Below are positions 25,656-34,829 of a stretch of 64,000 bases of DNA, one piece after another. The DNA lies in NCBI RefSeq assembly GCF_000026105.1, contig NC_008027.1, positions 5,042,501 through 5,106,500 on the forward strand, in the 5' to 3' direction. Position 1 is the first letter of the stretch. Every line of letters starts with the position of its first letter. The notes beneath the pieces were generated by a model. That model did no database searches, was not told the origin of the DNA, and saw only the letters and a list, made by a program, of their open reading frames with translations. The translations under genes were made by a program, and so were the position numbers. Source of the stretch: Pseudomonas entomophila L48. Its GTDB lineage: Bacteria > Pseudomonadota > Gammaproteobacteria > Pseudomonadales > Pseudomonadaceae.

Positions 25656-28412
25656 TCAGAAGCGGTACTCGAACATCCCGCTCAAGGTGCGGCCACGGGC
25701 CAGCGACAGGTTGTTGCCGTCGCCCATGGCCACGAAATAGGCCTCGTCGGTGGCGTTCTCCAGCGACAATGAGAGGTTGACGCTCGGGGTCATCCAGTAG
25801 CTGGCGTAGAGGTCGTAGACCTGGTACTTGGGCCACTGGGCCTGGTCGATCTTGTTGTAGGTGTGGCTCTTGAGGTTCTCGCCATTGCCCTCGCTGTAGC
25901 GCAGGCGCATGCCCACATCCAGACTGCGGTCGAGCAGGCGCATGCCCAGTGTCAGCGCGCCACGGTCGGCCGGCATGTAGGAGGCGTTGCCCATGATGTC
26001 ACCGCAGCTGACGACTGCATTGGTGTCGGCGGCGGACTCGGCCCGCGACACACGGACCGGGAGCATGATGACGCGGTTGCCCACCCGTACCGGGCGCATG
26101 ATGGTGCCGGCACTGACCAGACGCTGGGCGCCGCCCATGTAGAACTGGTTCGAGCAGAAGTCATTGCTGCCGATCATGTGGGTGTAGCTGAGCTGGCCGT
26201 AGTAGTCGCCGGCGTCATAGTCCAGGCTGTACTCCACGCCACGAAAGCGGGTGGTCTCCAGGTTGTTCTGGTACGCCGAGCGCCCCAGGGCGATGCCAGC
26301 CACGCTGCTGCCGGGCAGCGAGACGTTGGTGTCGAGGAACGAGAAGTTGTCGATACGCGTGTCGAAGTAGGCGACCTTGGCGCCGAAGCGGTCGCCGTCG
26401 CGCAGCAGCGATTCCTTGAAGATGTTCACGCCCAGCTCCCAGTTGTGCGACTCCTCGGCCTTGAGGAACGGGTTGGGGTAGACCATCTCGGCGCTGCCAC
26501 CAGCATGCGGGCGGCCGCTCATGAACACTTCGGTGACTGCCGGCGGGCGCCAGCCACGGCCCCAGCGGGTGTACACCTGCAGCCATTCCGGCCCCGGTTT
26601 CACGGCAATGCCGAAGGTCGGCGAAAAACGCCCTTCCTCAGTGTCCTCGTCGAAGATCATGTGGGTCTGCCGACGGCTCAGCCCGACATCGGTGACCCCT
26701 TCGGGGTACATCCAGGTGGTGACGCCGGTCTTGCCGGTCAGGCGGTAGCGGTCATAACGCAGCCCGGCGTCCAGGGTCAGCCAGTCGTCGTGCTCGTAGG
26801 TGAGGTTGCCGAACAGGCTGGCCATCACCCGCTTGCCCTTGGGGTTGGCGCCCTGCACATAGGGCAGCGACTCCACCTCGTTGGCGGCGGCGACACGCTC
26901 GGTGCTGGGGCGGAAGCTGTCCTGGAACAACTCGGTGCCATAGTTGAAGCTCAGGGTGTCGGCTTGCCCCAGGTGCCAGCGCGAGGTGTTCTGCAACTGC
27001 AGGCCCCAGGTGTCGGTCTGGAAGCGGTCGCTGTAGGCCTCGACACGGTTGCCGGTGCTGGCGCTGGCCATGTTGTCGGCGTTCCAGCGGTCCTGACGGG
27101 TGGTCACGTAGTACAGCTTGGCCTTGAAATCGACCAGGTCGTTGTCGGGGCTGTAGCTGTAGTCGAGAGCAGCGTTCTTCGCGTTGATGTCGTTGCTGCC
27201 GGTGACCTGGTAGTAGTAGCGATTGCGCGTACTGTCGTTGTAGGTCCAGGCGTCCTTGCTGTCGGTGTCGGTCTCGAAGTAGCTCAATTGCACGCGCTGG
27301 TCGTCAGTCAGGTTCAGGCCGAGCTTGAACAATTGCGAGCGGGTCACGCTGTCCATCGCCCCGACTTCACCGTCGAGCCAGCTTTTCCAGGCTTCGCGGT
27401 TCTCCAGCTTGCCGCGGATCTGCGTGCCCAGGTTATCGGCGTTCTGCGTGCCGCTGCGATAGTTGCCAAAGTGCCGCTCGCTGTGGCCGAGCAGGATGTC
27501 GCCCCGCTCGTTGCCAATGGCGAACAGCGCGCTGCCATTGAAGTAGGTGCCGTTGCCCAGCTCACCGATACCGTGGCCGGCGCGCAGGCGGCCGCCGATG
27601 TCCTTGCCGGGGGCGAGCAGGTCGCTGGCCTGGACGGTATTGAAGCTGGCGATGCCGCCGATGACCCCGGCGCCGCCCATGCCGGCGGAAGTGCCCTTGT
27701 CGATCTCGACGCCCTGGATGAACTCCGGGTCGATGAACATCACACCGTTGCGCTGCTGGTGGCCGTTGACGTTGAAGTTCTGGCGCATGCCGTCGATGTT
27801 CATGTTGACCCGGCCGTAGTCCTGCACGCCGCGGATGTTCACCGACAACCCCGGGTCGCGCTGGTTGACCGCGGTATATACGCCGGCAGTCTGTTCCAGC
27901 AGGTCGGCGGCATGGCGTGGCGCACGCTGCTCGATCTGCTCGCGGGTGATCACGCTGACCGAGCGCGGCGCCTGGTACACCCAGTCGCCGTCACGGTTCG
28001 ACTCGACATGGGTGGCCCCCAGTTCCAGTGCTTCGTCTGCCTGGGGAATTCGCTCCAGGCCGACCTGCCCGACAGCACTGAAGTGGTAGCGCACCGGGTT
28101 GCCACGCAACAGTTGGCGCAAGCCTTCCTCGGCCTCGTGGCTGCCCTGCAGCCCATCACTGCGCAGGCCGGCCAGCTTGCGGCTGTCGAAGAACACCTGC
28201 ACGCCTGACTGCTCGGCGTAGGCGAGTACCGCGCTGTCGAGCGCCTGGGCCGGAATGTCGAACTGGATCAGGTTGCGCTTGGCGGTGCTCTGCTGGGGCG
28301 CGGCCTGCGCCATGCCGATCCCCATCGGCAAGGTGCAGCTTGCGAATGCCAGGCTACCGGCCAGGGCGAGGCGACCCAAAGGGCGCAGAGGTTGTTGTCG
28401 TGGCGTGCTCAC
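25656..28412 (-). CDS. hasR: TonB-dependent haemophore/haem receptor HasR
   Basis: 918 residues. After a signal peptide ending near AQAAPQ comes an N-terminal STN signalling domain (NLIQFDIPAQALDSAVLAYAEQSGVQVFFDSRKLAGL, about residues 46-125) that would contact the anti-sigma factor HasS. The plug follows (SVSVITREQIEQRAPRHAADLLEQTAGV, then GVQDYGRVNMNIDGMRQN), then the 22-strand barrel with the WRPPAVTEVFMSGRPHAGG loop, YPNPFLKAEESHNWELG (NPNL-like), and a terminal Phe (SGMFEYRF). The start is GTG with a poor ribosome site. A Fur-like box lies 32 bases upstream, so it has its own iron-controlled promoter besides that of hasI. Confidence 0.94.
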   Translation of the reverse strand: MSTPRQQPLRPLGRLALAGSLAFASCTLPMGIGMAQAAPQQSTAKRNLIQFDIPAQALDSAVLAYAEQSGVQVFFDSRKLAGLRSDGLQGSHEAEEGLRQLLRGNPVRYHFSAVGQVGLERIPQADEALELGATHVESNRDGDWVYQAPRSVSVITREQIEQRAPRHAADLLEQTAGVYTAVNQRDPGLSVNIRGVQDYGRVNMNIDGMRQNFNVNGHQQRNGVMFIDPEFIQGVEIDKGTSAGMGGAGVIGGIASFNTVQASDLLAPGKDIGGRLRAGHGIGELGNGTYFNGSALFAIGNERGDILLGHSERHFGNYRSGTQNADNLGTQIRGKLENREAWKSWLDGEVGAMDSVTRSQLFKLGLNLTDDQRVQLSYFETDTDSKDAWTYNDSTRNRYYYQVTGSNDINAKNAALDYSYSPDNDLVDFKAKLYYVTTRQDRWNADNMASASTGNRVEAYSDRFQTDTWGLQLQNTSRWHLGQADTLSFNYGTELFQDSFRPSTERVAAANEVESLPYVQGANPKGKRVMASLFGNLTYEHDDWLTLDAGLRYDRYRLTGKTGVTTWMYPEGVTDVGLSRRQTHMIFDEDTEEGRFSPTFGIAVKPGPEWLQVYTRWGRGWRPPAVTEVFMSGRPHAGGSAEMVYPNPFLKAEESHNWELGVNIFKESLLRDGDRFGAKVAYFDTRIDNFSFLDTNVSLPGSSVAGIALGRSAYQNNLETTRFRGVEYSLDYDAGDYYGQLSYTHMIGSNDFCSNQFYMGGAQRLVSAGTIMRPVRVGNRVIMLPVRVSRAESAADTNAVVSCGDIMGNASYMPADRGALTLGMRLLDRSLDVGMRLRYSEGNGENLKSHTYNKIDQAQWPKYQVYDLYASYWMTPSVNLSLSLENATDEAYFVAMGDGNNLSLARGRTLSGMFEYRF

Positions 28413-28443
28413 TGCAATTGCTCGTCCGTTGTTGGCGTTTTCT

Positions 28444-28462
28444 AGTAATGAAAATCAATCTC
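28444..28462 (-). promoter_or_regulatory. Fur box upstream of hasR
   Basis: AGTAATGAAAATCAATCTC agrees with the 19-bp Fur consensus GATAATGATAATCATTATC at 14 of 19 positions. It lies in the 118-base hasS-hasR gap, 32 bases before the hasR GTG. Confidence 0.7.
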
Positions 28463-28530
28463 AACAATCAGACGAGCAACACAGGAAAAGTCAGTAACGG
28501 AAAATGAAATTAATTGTTCGCCGCGCCGTT

Positions 28531-29592
28531 TCAGTAGATCACGGTCACGCCAGGCAGCTCGAAACGTCTGGCCTTGAGCTCGTCGGCCAGGACATTGGCC
28601 GCCGCGCCAAGGTTGTCGAGGCGGAATACACCGCTGACCTCGCGGCGTGCCAACGCTTCGTTCATCACCATCAGCCGCCCATCACGGTAGTGATTGAGCC
28701 GTGCCACCACTTCGGCCAACGGCTGGCGTTCGAACACCAGCACCCCGCGCTGCCAATCGGTGGCCCGGCGCAGGTCATGCCGTGGCCAGGGCCGCACGCC
28801 GGCCTGCTGGTCGTAGCGCAGGCTGTCGCCCTGCTCCAGCACCTGGCGGGCCTTGCCCTGCGTGGGCGGTGCCAGCAACTCCACGGCGACGCTGTGTTCG
28901 AGCATGCCGACCCAGCCGCCCTCGCCCGCCGCGCCGACCACGAAGCGGGTGCCCAGGGCGCGGCTGGTGGCGCCCGCGTACTCGACCACGAATGGCCGTT
29001 GCTCGGCGGCGCTGACGGGGGCGGCGGTGAAGATCGCTTCGCCCGTCAGCAAACGGATGCGCCGCTCCCGTTCGTCGAAGGCGACCTGAATGGCACTGCG
29101 GCTGTCCAGGTCGACCTGGCTGCCATCGGGCAGGGTCACCTGACGCACCTCGCCGGTGCCGGTGAGATAGTCGGCACGCCAGCCCAGCCAGGCCTGCGGC
29201 CCTTGCTGCACGGCCAGCACCGCCAGCAGCACCGTTGCCACGCAGGCAACCAGCCTGCGCAAGCGCGGGCGGTGCCGACGGGGCACCCTGGCGGGGCGTA
29301 TTGCGCCTCGGTGGGCCTGGCCAGTGGCCGGAAGGCTCGCCAGTTGGCCCAGGTCGGCCCAGGTAGCCTGGGCCAACGCATAAGCTTGGGCGTGACGCGA
29401 GTCACTGCCGCACCACCGCTCGAGCGCCTGCTGCTGCGCGGTGCTCAGGGGGCCGGCGCCCTGCAGCACCACCCACTCGGCGGCCTGCTCGCGGATGGCT
29501 TGCTCGTTCTGGCTGCTCACACGGTTCTCTCGCGATCTGGTTATGTCTGGGCTGACGTCTGAGGCGGGGTTTGTCAGTAAACCGTTGGTCAT
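28531..29592 (-). CDS. hasS: FecR-family anti-sigma factor HasS
   Basis: About 353 residues. The cytoplasmic N-terminal part has the FecR signature EQAAEWVVLQGAGPLSTAQQQALERWCGSD. A single membrane helix (LRRLVACVATVLLAVLAVQQG) follows, then the periplasmic FecR domain (TGTGEVRQVTLPDGSQVDLDSRSAIQVAFDERERRIRLLTGEAIF) that meets the STN domain of HasR. The ATG at 29592 overlaps the hasI stop by four bases and has AGGAAA upstream; a GTG at 29520 with a GAGAGA site is an alternative. In Serratia and P. aeruginosa this protein holds the sigma factor inactive until HasA-haem binds HasR. Confidence 0.9.
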   Translation of the reverse strand: MTNGLLTNPASDVSPDITRSRENRVSSQNEQAIREQAAEWVVLQGAGPLSTAQQQALERWCGSDSRHAQAYALAQATWADLGQLASLPATGQAHRGAIRPARVPRRHRPRLRRLVACVATVLLAVLAVQQGPQAWLGWRADYLTGTGEVRQVTLPDGSQVDLDSRSAIQVAFDERERRIRLLTGEAIFTAAPVSAAEQRPFVVEYAGATSRALGTRFVVGAAGEGGWVGMLEHSVAVELLAPPTQGKARQVLEQGDSLRYDQQAGVRPWPRHDLRRATDWQRGVLVFERQPLAEVVARLNHYRDGRLMVMNEALARREVSGVFRLDNLGAAANVLADELKARRFELPGVTVIY

Positions 29593-30098
29593 TCGGTTTC
29601 CTGCAGGCACTGCATCACATAGGCCAGGGCCTTGGCCAAGTGCTTCTGCACGGAACTGTCGGAAATCCCCAGGTGGCGGGCGACCTCCGCGTGGGTCATG
29701 CCTTCCAGGCGGTTGAGACGAAACACCTGTTGGGTGCGCTCGGGCAGTTCACCGAGTATCGCCTGCAAACGACGCAGGTGCTGCTCCCGGGCCGCCTGTT
29801 CGTCGAGCGCCGGGCGCTCCTCGACAATGCTTTCAAGCGCTTCATGGGGAACCAGGTCGGTCTTGCGCCGCTGCTGCTGGCGCACATGGTCAACCATCAG
29901 GTTGTGCGCGGTGCGGTACAGGTAGGCCTGGGCGTTGTCGATCTGCTCATGACGCTGCTGCTCGGCCAGGCGCAGGAAGCTGTCCTGCACCAGGTCGGCC
30001 GCCAGCTGCGGGTCGCGCACCTTGCGCGTGAGCAGGCCCTGAAGGTTTTTCGCGTGCTTGAGGAAAAGCCGCTTGAGATCGAACTCCGCCACACGCAC
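29589..30098 (-). CDS. hasI: ECF sigma factor HasI (FecI type)
   Basis: Up to 169 residues. Sigma region 2 is LLTRKVRDPQLAADLVQDSFLRLAEQ with AYLYRTAHNLMVDHVRQQQRR. Region 4 is LPERTQQVFRLNRLEGMTHAEVARHLGISDSSVQKHLAKAL, a clear FecI-like pair. The first possible start is GTG at 30098, but a GTG two codons later (30092) has GGAG five bases upstream and is a good alternative. It directs RNA polymerase to the has promoters when released by HasS. A Fur-like box lies 36 bases upstream, overlapping the end of the neighbouring gene. Confidence 0.92.
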   Translation of the reverse strand: MRVAEFDLKRLFLKHAKNLQGLLTRKVRDPQLAADLVQDSFLRLAEQQRHEQIDNAQAYLYRTAHNLMVDHVRQQQRRKTDLVPHEALESIVEERPALDEQAAREQHLRRLQAILGELPERTQQVFRLNRLEGMTHAEVARHLGISDSSVQKHLAKALAYVMQCLQETE

Positions 30099-30133
30099 TC
30101 CATGGGTGGTCGCAAGGTGGCGGCATGCTACTA

Positions 30134-30152
30134 GCTATTGAGAATCACTTGC
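30134..30152 (-). promoter_or_regulatory. Fur box upstream of hasI
   Basis: GCTATTGAGAATCACTTGC matches the 19-bp Fur consensus at 13 of 19 positions. It lies 36 bases before hasI and overlaps the last codons of the preceding secreted-protein gene, so iron control would start the has regulon here. Confidence 0.65.
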
Positions 30153-31644
30153 AAGAAGGCATTACAGAGGGTACTACCTGGTCGCAAACCTTATAGGTAA
30201 AGACTTCTGGCGCCGACAGAGCCACCTGCACCACCGGCACGAATCGACCGGTCGACTTGTAGAAGTCCTTCTGGATGCTCCTGGCGGGCTCGCGACCGGC
30301 AGTGCTGGTGTAGAAGAACGCCTCCACCGGCAGGTTGTGCACGTTCTGCGCCCAGGTCTTGATCACCACTTCGTTCTGGCGCCAGCGCACGTGTTCCTGA
30401 TCGGGGTTTTCCCGCGCCTGCAGGCTCAAATCAAAGCCCGCCTTGTCCGGATCGAAACTGCACTGATGATCGTAACGCGCCTCACCCGTTGGATACTGCG
30501 TGAAGCGGCGGCGCCATTGTGTCACGGTGTTGATTTTCCCTAGCGCACAACGATCACTGTCTGCATAGCCCTTGTTCTTCCCACAACCGCTGCCATCCCG
30601 CGTCGCAGTACCGCCATCATAGGGATAGGCGCACAGCACTTTGAGCGGGAGCAAAGGCGCCACCCAACGGTTGCCTTCGGTAAGAATCAGGCCGTGGGTG
30701 CGGTTTTCCTGCAGCTTGAGGGTCTTCAGGTCGCGACGGATGTAGCTGAACGAAACACCACCGAGCTTCTGTGCGCCAGGGCTCGGGTTCCAGGCACGAA
30801 ATGCCGGCGAGTAGTCGACCACGCGGATGAACACGCCATTGCATTGGTAGTCCGCCTGGTCGCCCGGGCAAGGCCCGGTCTCCTGAAAGCGGGCGTTCAA
30901 GCCCTGTACCACCTGCGCCCCCGACACCGCGACGCGGGCCAGCGCTGAAGTCACCGTCACGCTCAGCGGCCTGGAAACGACCAGAGCACCGGCACCAGCG
31001 ATCTTGTAGCTGTAGGTGAGCGTGATCGAACGCCCGATATTCTCCTGCAGCCAGGCACGCGGAATACTGAACGTCAACGGCCCATCGTCAACCACCTTTT
31101 CTATCTTGGTGTCACGCGTGACTGAACCAACCAGGCGCACGCCAACCGTGTCACCCGGCGCCATGGCGCCGAAGAGCACCGTCACCTTGGCGTCATCGCC
31201 AAGGGAATCGAACTCCAGCTGGCCATCGACCGTCCCCGCGACGCCGAACTGTTCGGGCCGAGTGCTGACGATACTGACCGGTAGCGCGGCAGAGGTGAAC
31301 AACTTGCCGGTACCCTTGGCCTTGTAGCTGTAGGTCAACGTGACCGTACGCCCCAGGTTTTCGCGCAACCATGACCGGGGCAGATTGAAGCTCAACACGC
31401 CCGGCGCGGTCACGGTCTGGATCACCGTATCGCGGGTGAGAACACCGGCCAGCCTGGCCCCGACCGTGTCGCCCTTGCCCATGCCGGTGTAGAACACCTT
31501 CAGGGTGGCGTCACCTGTCAACGGGTCGAGGTCCAGTTCGCTGCCAACGGCCTGTTGCAGGGCAAACACCGGCTGCTCAGGCAAGGGCTCGGCGACCGCG
31601 ACAATCGACAGCAGCATCAGCACGAAAACCGGGAACGAGCGCAT
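30145..31644 (-). CDS. Secreted protein with tandem Ig-like repeats and a Cys-containing C-terminal domain
   Basis: 499 residues from the ATG at 31644 (alternative 31698), beginning with a signal peptide MRSFPVFVLMLLSIVAVAEP. Two repeats of about 98 residues follow: the first around LDPLTGDATLKVFYTGMGKGDTVGARL ... NLGRTVTLTYSYKAKG, the second around DSLGDDAKVTVLFGAMAPGDTVGVRLVG ... NIGRSITLTYSYKIAG. They are plainly a duplication and look like bacterial Ig-like beta domains. The C-terminal half, from about residue 245, contains several Cys (GPCPGDQADYQCNG, CAYPYDG, GSGCGKNKG, DRCALG, HQCSFD, VCDQV, PSCK) that could form disulfides. I do not recognise the C-terminal domain. It is upstream of hasI on the same strand, but nothing shows a role in haem uptake. 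Confidence 0.8.
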   Translation of the reverse strand: MRSFPVFVLMLLSIVAVAEPLPEQPVFALQQAVGSELDLDPLTGDATLKVFYTGMGKGDTVGARLAGVLTRDTVIQTVTAPGVLSFNLPRSWLRENLGRTVTLTYSYKAKGTGKLFTSAALPVSIVSTRPEQFGVAGTVDGQLEFDSLGDDAKVTVLFGAMAPGDTVGVRLVGSVTRDTKIEKVVDDGPLTFSIPRAWLQENIGRSITLTYSYKIAGAGALVVSRPLSVTVTSALARVAVSGAQVVQGLNARFQETGPCPGDQADYQCNGVFIRVVDYSPAFRAWNPSPGAQKLGGVSFSYIRRDLKTLKLQENRTHGLILTEGNRWVAPLLPLKVLCAYPYDGGTATRDGSGCGKNKGYADSDRCALGKINTVTQWRRRFTQYPTGEARYDHQCSFDPDKAGFDLSLQARENPDQEHVRWRQNEVVIKTWAQNVHNLPVEAFFYTSTAGREPARSIQKDFYKSTGRFVPVVQVALSAPEVFTYKVCDQVVPSVMPSCK

Positions 31645-31751
31645 GCATGCATCCTCGTGGACGTGAGCGAAGGGGCTCAGCGTCGCAGAGGATTTCAAAA
31701 CGCAAAACTGGCAAAAATGCCAGGTATGGCACCTGGCAGTGGTGCTTGTCG

Positions 31752-33119
31752 TTACTCGAACAGCGCGTCCAGCGCCTGCTCAAGGCGGGTCACCGCGATC
31801 ACCTGCAGGCCCGCCGGTGCTTCCTTCGGCGCATTGCCCTTGGGCACGATGGCGCGCTTGAAACCATGCTTGGCCGCTTCCTTCAGGCGCTCCTGGCCAC
31901 TGGGGACCGGACGCACCTCGCCCGACAGGCCGATCTCGCCGAACACCAGCAGGCCGTGGGCCAACGGGCGATTGCGCAGGCTCGACATCACCGCCGCCAG
32001 CAGCGCCAGGTCGGATGCAGTCTCGAGCACCTTGACCCCGCCCACCACGTTGAGGAACACGTCCTGGTCGTGGGTGGGGATGCCGCCGTGCCGGTGCAGC
32101 ACCGCCAGCAGCATGGCCAGGCGGTTCTGGTCCAGGCCCAGGGTCACCCGGCGGGGGTTGGCCAGGTGGCTGTCGTCGACCAATGCCTGCACCTCCACCA
32201 GCATCGGCCGGGTCCCCTCCCAGGTGGCCATGACCACGCTGCCGGGCACTTCTTCCTGGGTGCGGTTGAGGAAGATCGCCGACGGGTTGGAGACCTCTTT
32301 CAGGCCGCGGTCGGTCATGCCGAACACGCCCAGTTCGTTGACCGCGCCGAAGCGGTTCTTCACCGCCCGCAGCAGGCGCAGGCGGCCATCGGACTCACCT
32401 TCGAAATACAGCACGGTATCGACCATGTGTTCCAGTACCCGTGGGCCGGCCAGCGAGCCCTCCTTGGTGACATGGCCTACCAGGAAGATCGCCGTGCCGC
32501 TCTGCTTGGCGTAGCGCACCAGCAGCGCCGTGCTCTCGCGCACCTGGGCCACGCCGCCGGGGGCCGACTGCAACTGCTCGGTGAAGATGGTCTGGATCGA
32601 GTCGATCACCATCACCCGCGGCTTCTCCACGCGGGCGGTGGCGATGATGGTTTCGATGCAGGTTTCGGTCATCACCTTGAGCTGGTCCTGGGGCAGGCCC
32701 AGGCGCCGCGAGCGCATGGCCACCTGCTGCTGCGACTCCTCGCCGGTGACGTACAGCGCAGGCATCTGCACGGCGATGTTGCACAAGGTCTGCAGGAGGA
32801 TGGTCGACTTGCCGATGCCGGGGTCGCCACCAATCAGCACCACGGAGCCATCCACCAGCCCGCCCCCCAGCACCCGGTCAAGCTCGGTGCTGCTGGTGGT
32901 GAAGCGCGGGATCTCCTCGACGCTCACCTCGGCCAGGGTCTTGATCTGCGCCTGCTGCCCGGTCCAGCCGGCACGCCCGCTGGGGGCCGCGGCGCCGCCG
33001 CTCTCGATCATGGTTTCAACCAGGGTGTTCCAGGCGCCGCAATCGCCGCACTGCCCGGCCCATTTGGGGAAGGTCGCGCCGCACTCGGTGCAGCCATACA
33101 AGCGCTTGGCCTTGGCCAT
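31752..33119 (-). CDS. radA: DNA repair protein RadA
   Basis: 455 residues, the standard length. An N-terminal four-Cys zinc finger (Cys10, Cys13, Cys24, Cys27) is followed by the RecA-like ATPase with Walker A GDPGIGKST and ALYVTGEESQQQ. The RadA-specific KNRFG motif (VKNRFGAVNELGVFGM) and a Lon-like C-terminal domain (GLLVFGEIGLSGEVRPV) complete the family pattern. RadA drives branch migration during recombination. The ATG at 33119 is set by the zinc-finger start; an upstream in-frame ATG would add 33 unrelated residues. Confidence 0.97.
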   Translation of the reverse strand: MAKAKRLYGCTECGATFPKWAGQCGDCGAWNTLVETMIESGGAAAPSGRAGWTGQQAQIKTLAEVSVEEIPRFTTSSTELDRVLGGGLVDGSVVLIGGDPGIGKSTILLQTLCNIAVQMPALYVTGEESQQQVAMRSRRLGLPQDQLKVMTETCIETIIATARVEKPRVMVIDSIQTIFTEQLQSAPGGVAQVRESTALLVRYAKQSGTAIFLVGHVTKEGSLAGPRVLEHMVDTVLYFEGESDGRLRLLRAVKNRFGAVNELGVFGMTDRGLKEVSNPSAIFLNRTQEEVPGSVVMATWEGTRPMLVEVQALVDDSHLANPRRVTLGLDQNRLAMLLAVLHRHGGIPTHDQDVFLNVVGGVKVLETASDLALLAAVMSSLRNRPLAHGLLVFGEIGLSGEVRPVPSGQERLKEAAKHGFKRAIVPKGNAPKEAPAGLQVIAVTRLEQALDALFE

Positions 33120-33297
33120 GGGCGGGGTCTCCTGGAAAAAACCGCCATGATAGCCGAACACGGACGTGTCTCGGGGGCCTCGAGGGGCGACAAAACTATT
33201 CGCGCTAAGCGCAGTCATTAGCTGCGAACGTCACGCATGAAGCGTTTTAGTGGCTTACACTGCGTTTACCTCTCCATTCGTAACAAAGGAATACAGC

Positions 33298-33711
33298 ATG
33301 GGCATGCTCAGTGAATTCAAGGCCTTCGCGGTCAAGGGAAATGTCGTCGACATGGCGGTGGGTATCATCATCGGCGCGGCCTTCGGCAAGATCGTGTCGT
33401 CCTTCGTCGGTGACGTGATCATGCCCCCCATCGGCCTGCTGATCGGCGGCGTGGACTTCAGCGACCTGGCCATCACGCTCAAGGCCGCCGAAGGCGATGT
33501 GCCGGCCGTGGTGCTGGCTTATGGCAAATTCATCCAGACCATCCTTGACTTCATCATCGTCGCCTTCGCCATCTTCATGGGCGTGAAGGTAATCAACCGC
33601 CTCAAGCGCGAAGAAGCCGTGGCCCCGACCGCACCGCCAGTGCCCAGCGCCGAAGAGACCCTGCTGACCGAGATTCGCGACCTGCTCAAGGCGCAGAACC
33701 GCCAGCCCTGA
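33298..33711 (+). CDS. mscL: Large-conductance mechanosensitive channel MscL
   Basis: 137 residues. TM1 is [31 protein letters not shown]2 is [23 protein letters not shown], and the C-terminal bundle follows ([12 protein letters not shown]). The ATG at 33298 has AAAGGA ten bases upstream. The channel opens under hypo-osmotic membrane tension to release solutes. It is divergent from radA, with 178 bases between them. Confidence 0.97.
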   Translation: MGMLSEFKAFAVKGNVVDMAVGIIIGAAFGKIVSSFVGDVIMPPIGLLIGGVDFSDLAITLKAAEGDVPAVVLAYGKFIQTILDFIIVAFAIFMGVKVINRLKREEAVAPTAPPVPSAEETLLTEIRDLLKAQNRQP

Positions 33712-33735
33712 CCGAAGCCGGCGCCTATGACGCGC

Positions 33736-33826
33736 CCTGTAGGGGCCAGCCTTGCTGGCGAACGAGCGCGCCACGGTTTCAACAACGAGCCCTGGCCGGT
33801 TCGCCAGCAAGGCTGGCTCCTACAGG
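33736..33826. repeat. REP palindrome pair between mscL and fpr
   Basis: TGTAGGGGCCAGCCTTGCTGG and its near-perfect complement enclose about 40 bases between two convergent genes. Confidence 0.8.
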
Positions 33827-33839
33827 GGGATACCGCGCA

Positions 33840-34616
33840 TTACCAGTAGTTTTCTACCGCCACCTGGCCGGGGCGCTTGCTCAGGCTCAGTTGCAGATCG
33901 CGGGCCTTCAGCACCTTGCGTGTCTCGTCGATCATCTCCGGGTTGCCGCAGAGCATGATCCGCGAGTGCTCCGGTGACAGCGCCAGCCCCGCCGCCTTCT
34001 CCAGTTCGCCATTCTCGATCAGCGTGGTGATGCGCGCGTTCAGCGCGCCCGGATGCTGCTCACGGGTCACCACCGGGATGAACTGCAGCTTGCCCGCGAA
34101 CTCGGCCAGATAGTCGCGTTGTTCCAAGCCGGCAATCTCCTCCAGGTAGGCCAGTTCCTTCGCCTCGCGCACCGAGTACACCAGCTTGATGTTGTCGAAA
34201 CGCTCCCAGGCCTCGAAGTCCTGAAGAATCGACATGAAGGGCGCAATACCGGTGCCAGTGGCCAACAGCCACAGGTCACGACCACCCACGAACCGGTCCA
34301 AGGTCAGGTAGCCGAATGCCTGGCGATCGATCAGCAAGGTGTCGCCCTCACCCAGCCGGCTGAGCTCACTGGTGAACTCGCCACCGGGCACCACGATGGA
34401 GAAGAAATCAAGGAACTCGTCGTGAGGTGCGCTGACCATGGAATACGCGCGCCAGACCACGCTGCCATCGGCCTTGGTCACCCCCAGGCGAGCGAACTGC
34501 CCGGCACGGAAGCGAAACCCGGCGTCGCGGCCGACCCGCAGGCTGAACAGGTTGGGGGTCAGGGGCTGGACGTCGAGCAGGGTCTGGCGGGTGAACTTGT
34601 CGGCACTGGCGGTCAT
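33840..34616 (-). CDS. fpr: Ferredoxin/flavodoxin-NADP+ reductase
   Basis: 258 residues, the usual length of the bacterial class. FAD-binding features are RFRAGQFARLGV and RAYSMVSAPHDEFLDFFSIVV. The NADP side has LWLLATGTGIAPFMSILQDFE, VYSVREAKELAY and RIMLCGNPEMID. The C-terminal residues VAVENYW stack on the flavin. The ATG at 34616 has GGAG seven bases before it; an ATG four codons upstream lacks this. It supplies electrons from NADPH to ferredoxin or flavodoxin and helps in oxidative stress. P. putida strains have two such genes; which one this is follows only from its place beside ppoR. Confidence 0.92.
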   Translation of the reverse strand: MTASADKFTRQTLLDVQPLTPNLFSLRVGRDAGFRFRAGQFARLGVTKADGSVVWRAYSMVSAPHDEFLDFFSIVVPGGEFTSELSRLGEGDTLLIDRQAFGYLTLDRFVGGRDLWLLATGTGIAPFMSILQDFEAWERFDNIKLVYSVREAKELAYLEEIAGLEQRDYLAEFAGKLQFIPVVTREQHPGALNARITTLIENGELEKAAGLALSPEHSRIMLCGNPEMIDETRKVLKARDLQLSLSKRPGQVAVENYW

Positions 34617-34829
34617 GACGGGCTCCATCTACAGGTGCGCCTAGTGTCGCGCAATGCGGACAGGATAAACACCGTCGGTTTGTAGGGCATCGTCAACGGA
34701 CTACAGCAAACTGCTTAGAAAGCGGCACAGCTATAGCAAAAAAACCGAGCACAGGACGAGGACATTTCCTACACTTCGTCCCGTGCGGCGTAGTTATTGG
34801 ATCCATGGCGAAACAATGGAGCTTCACCG

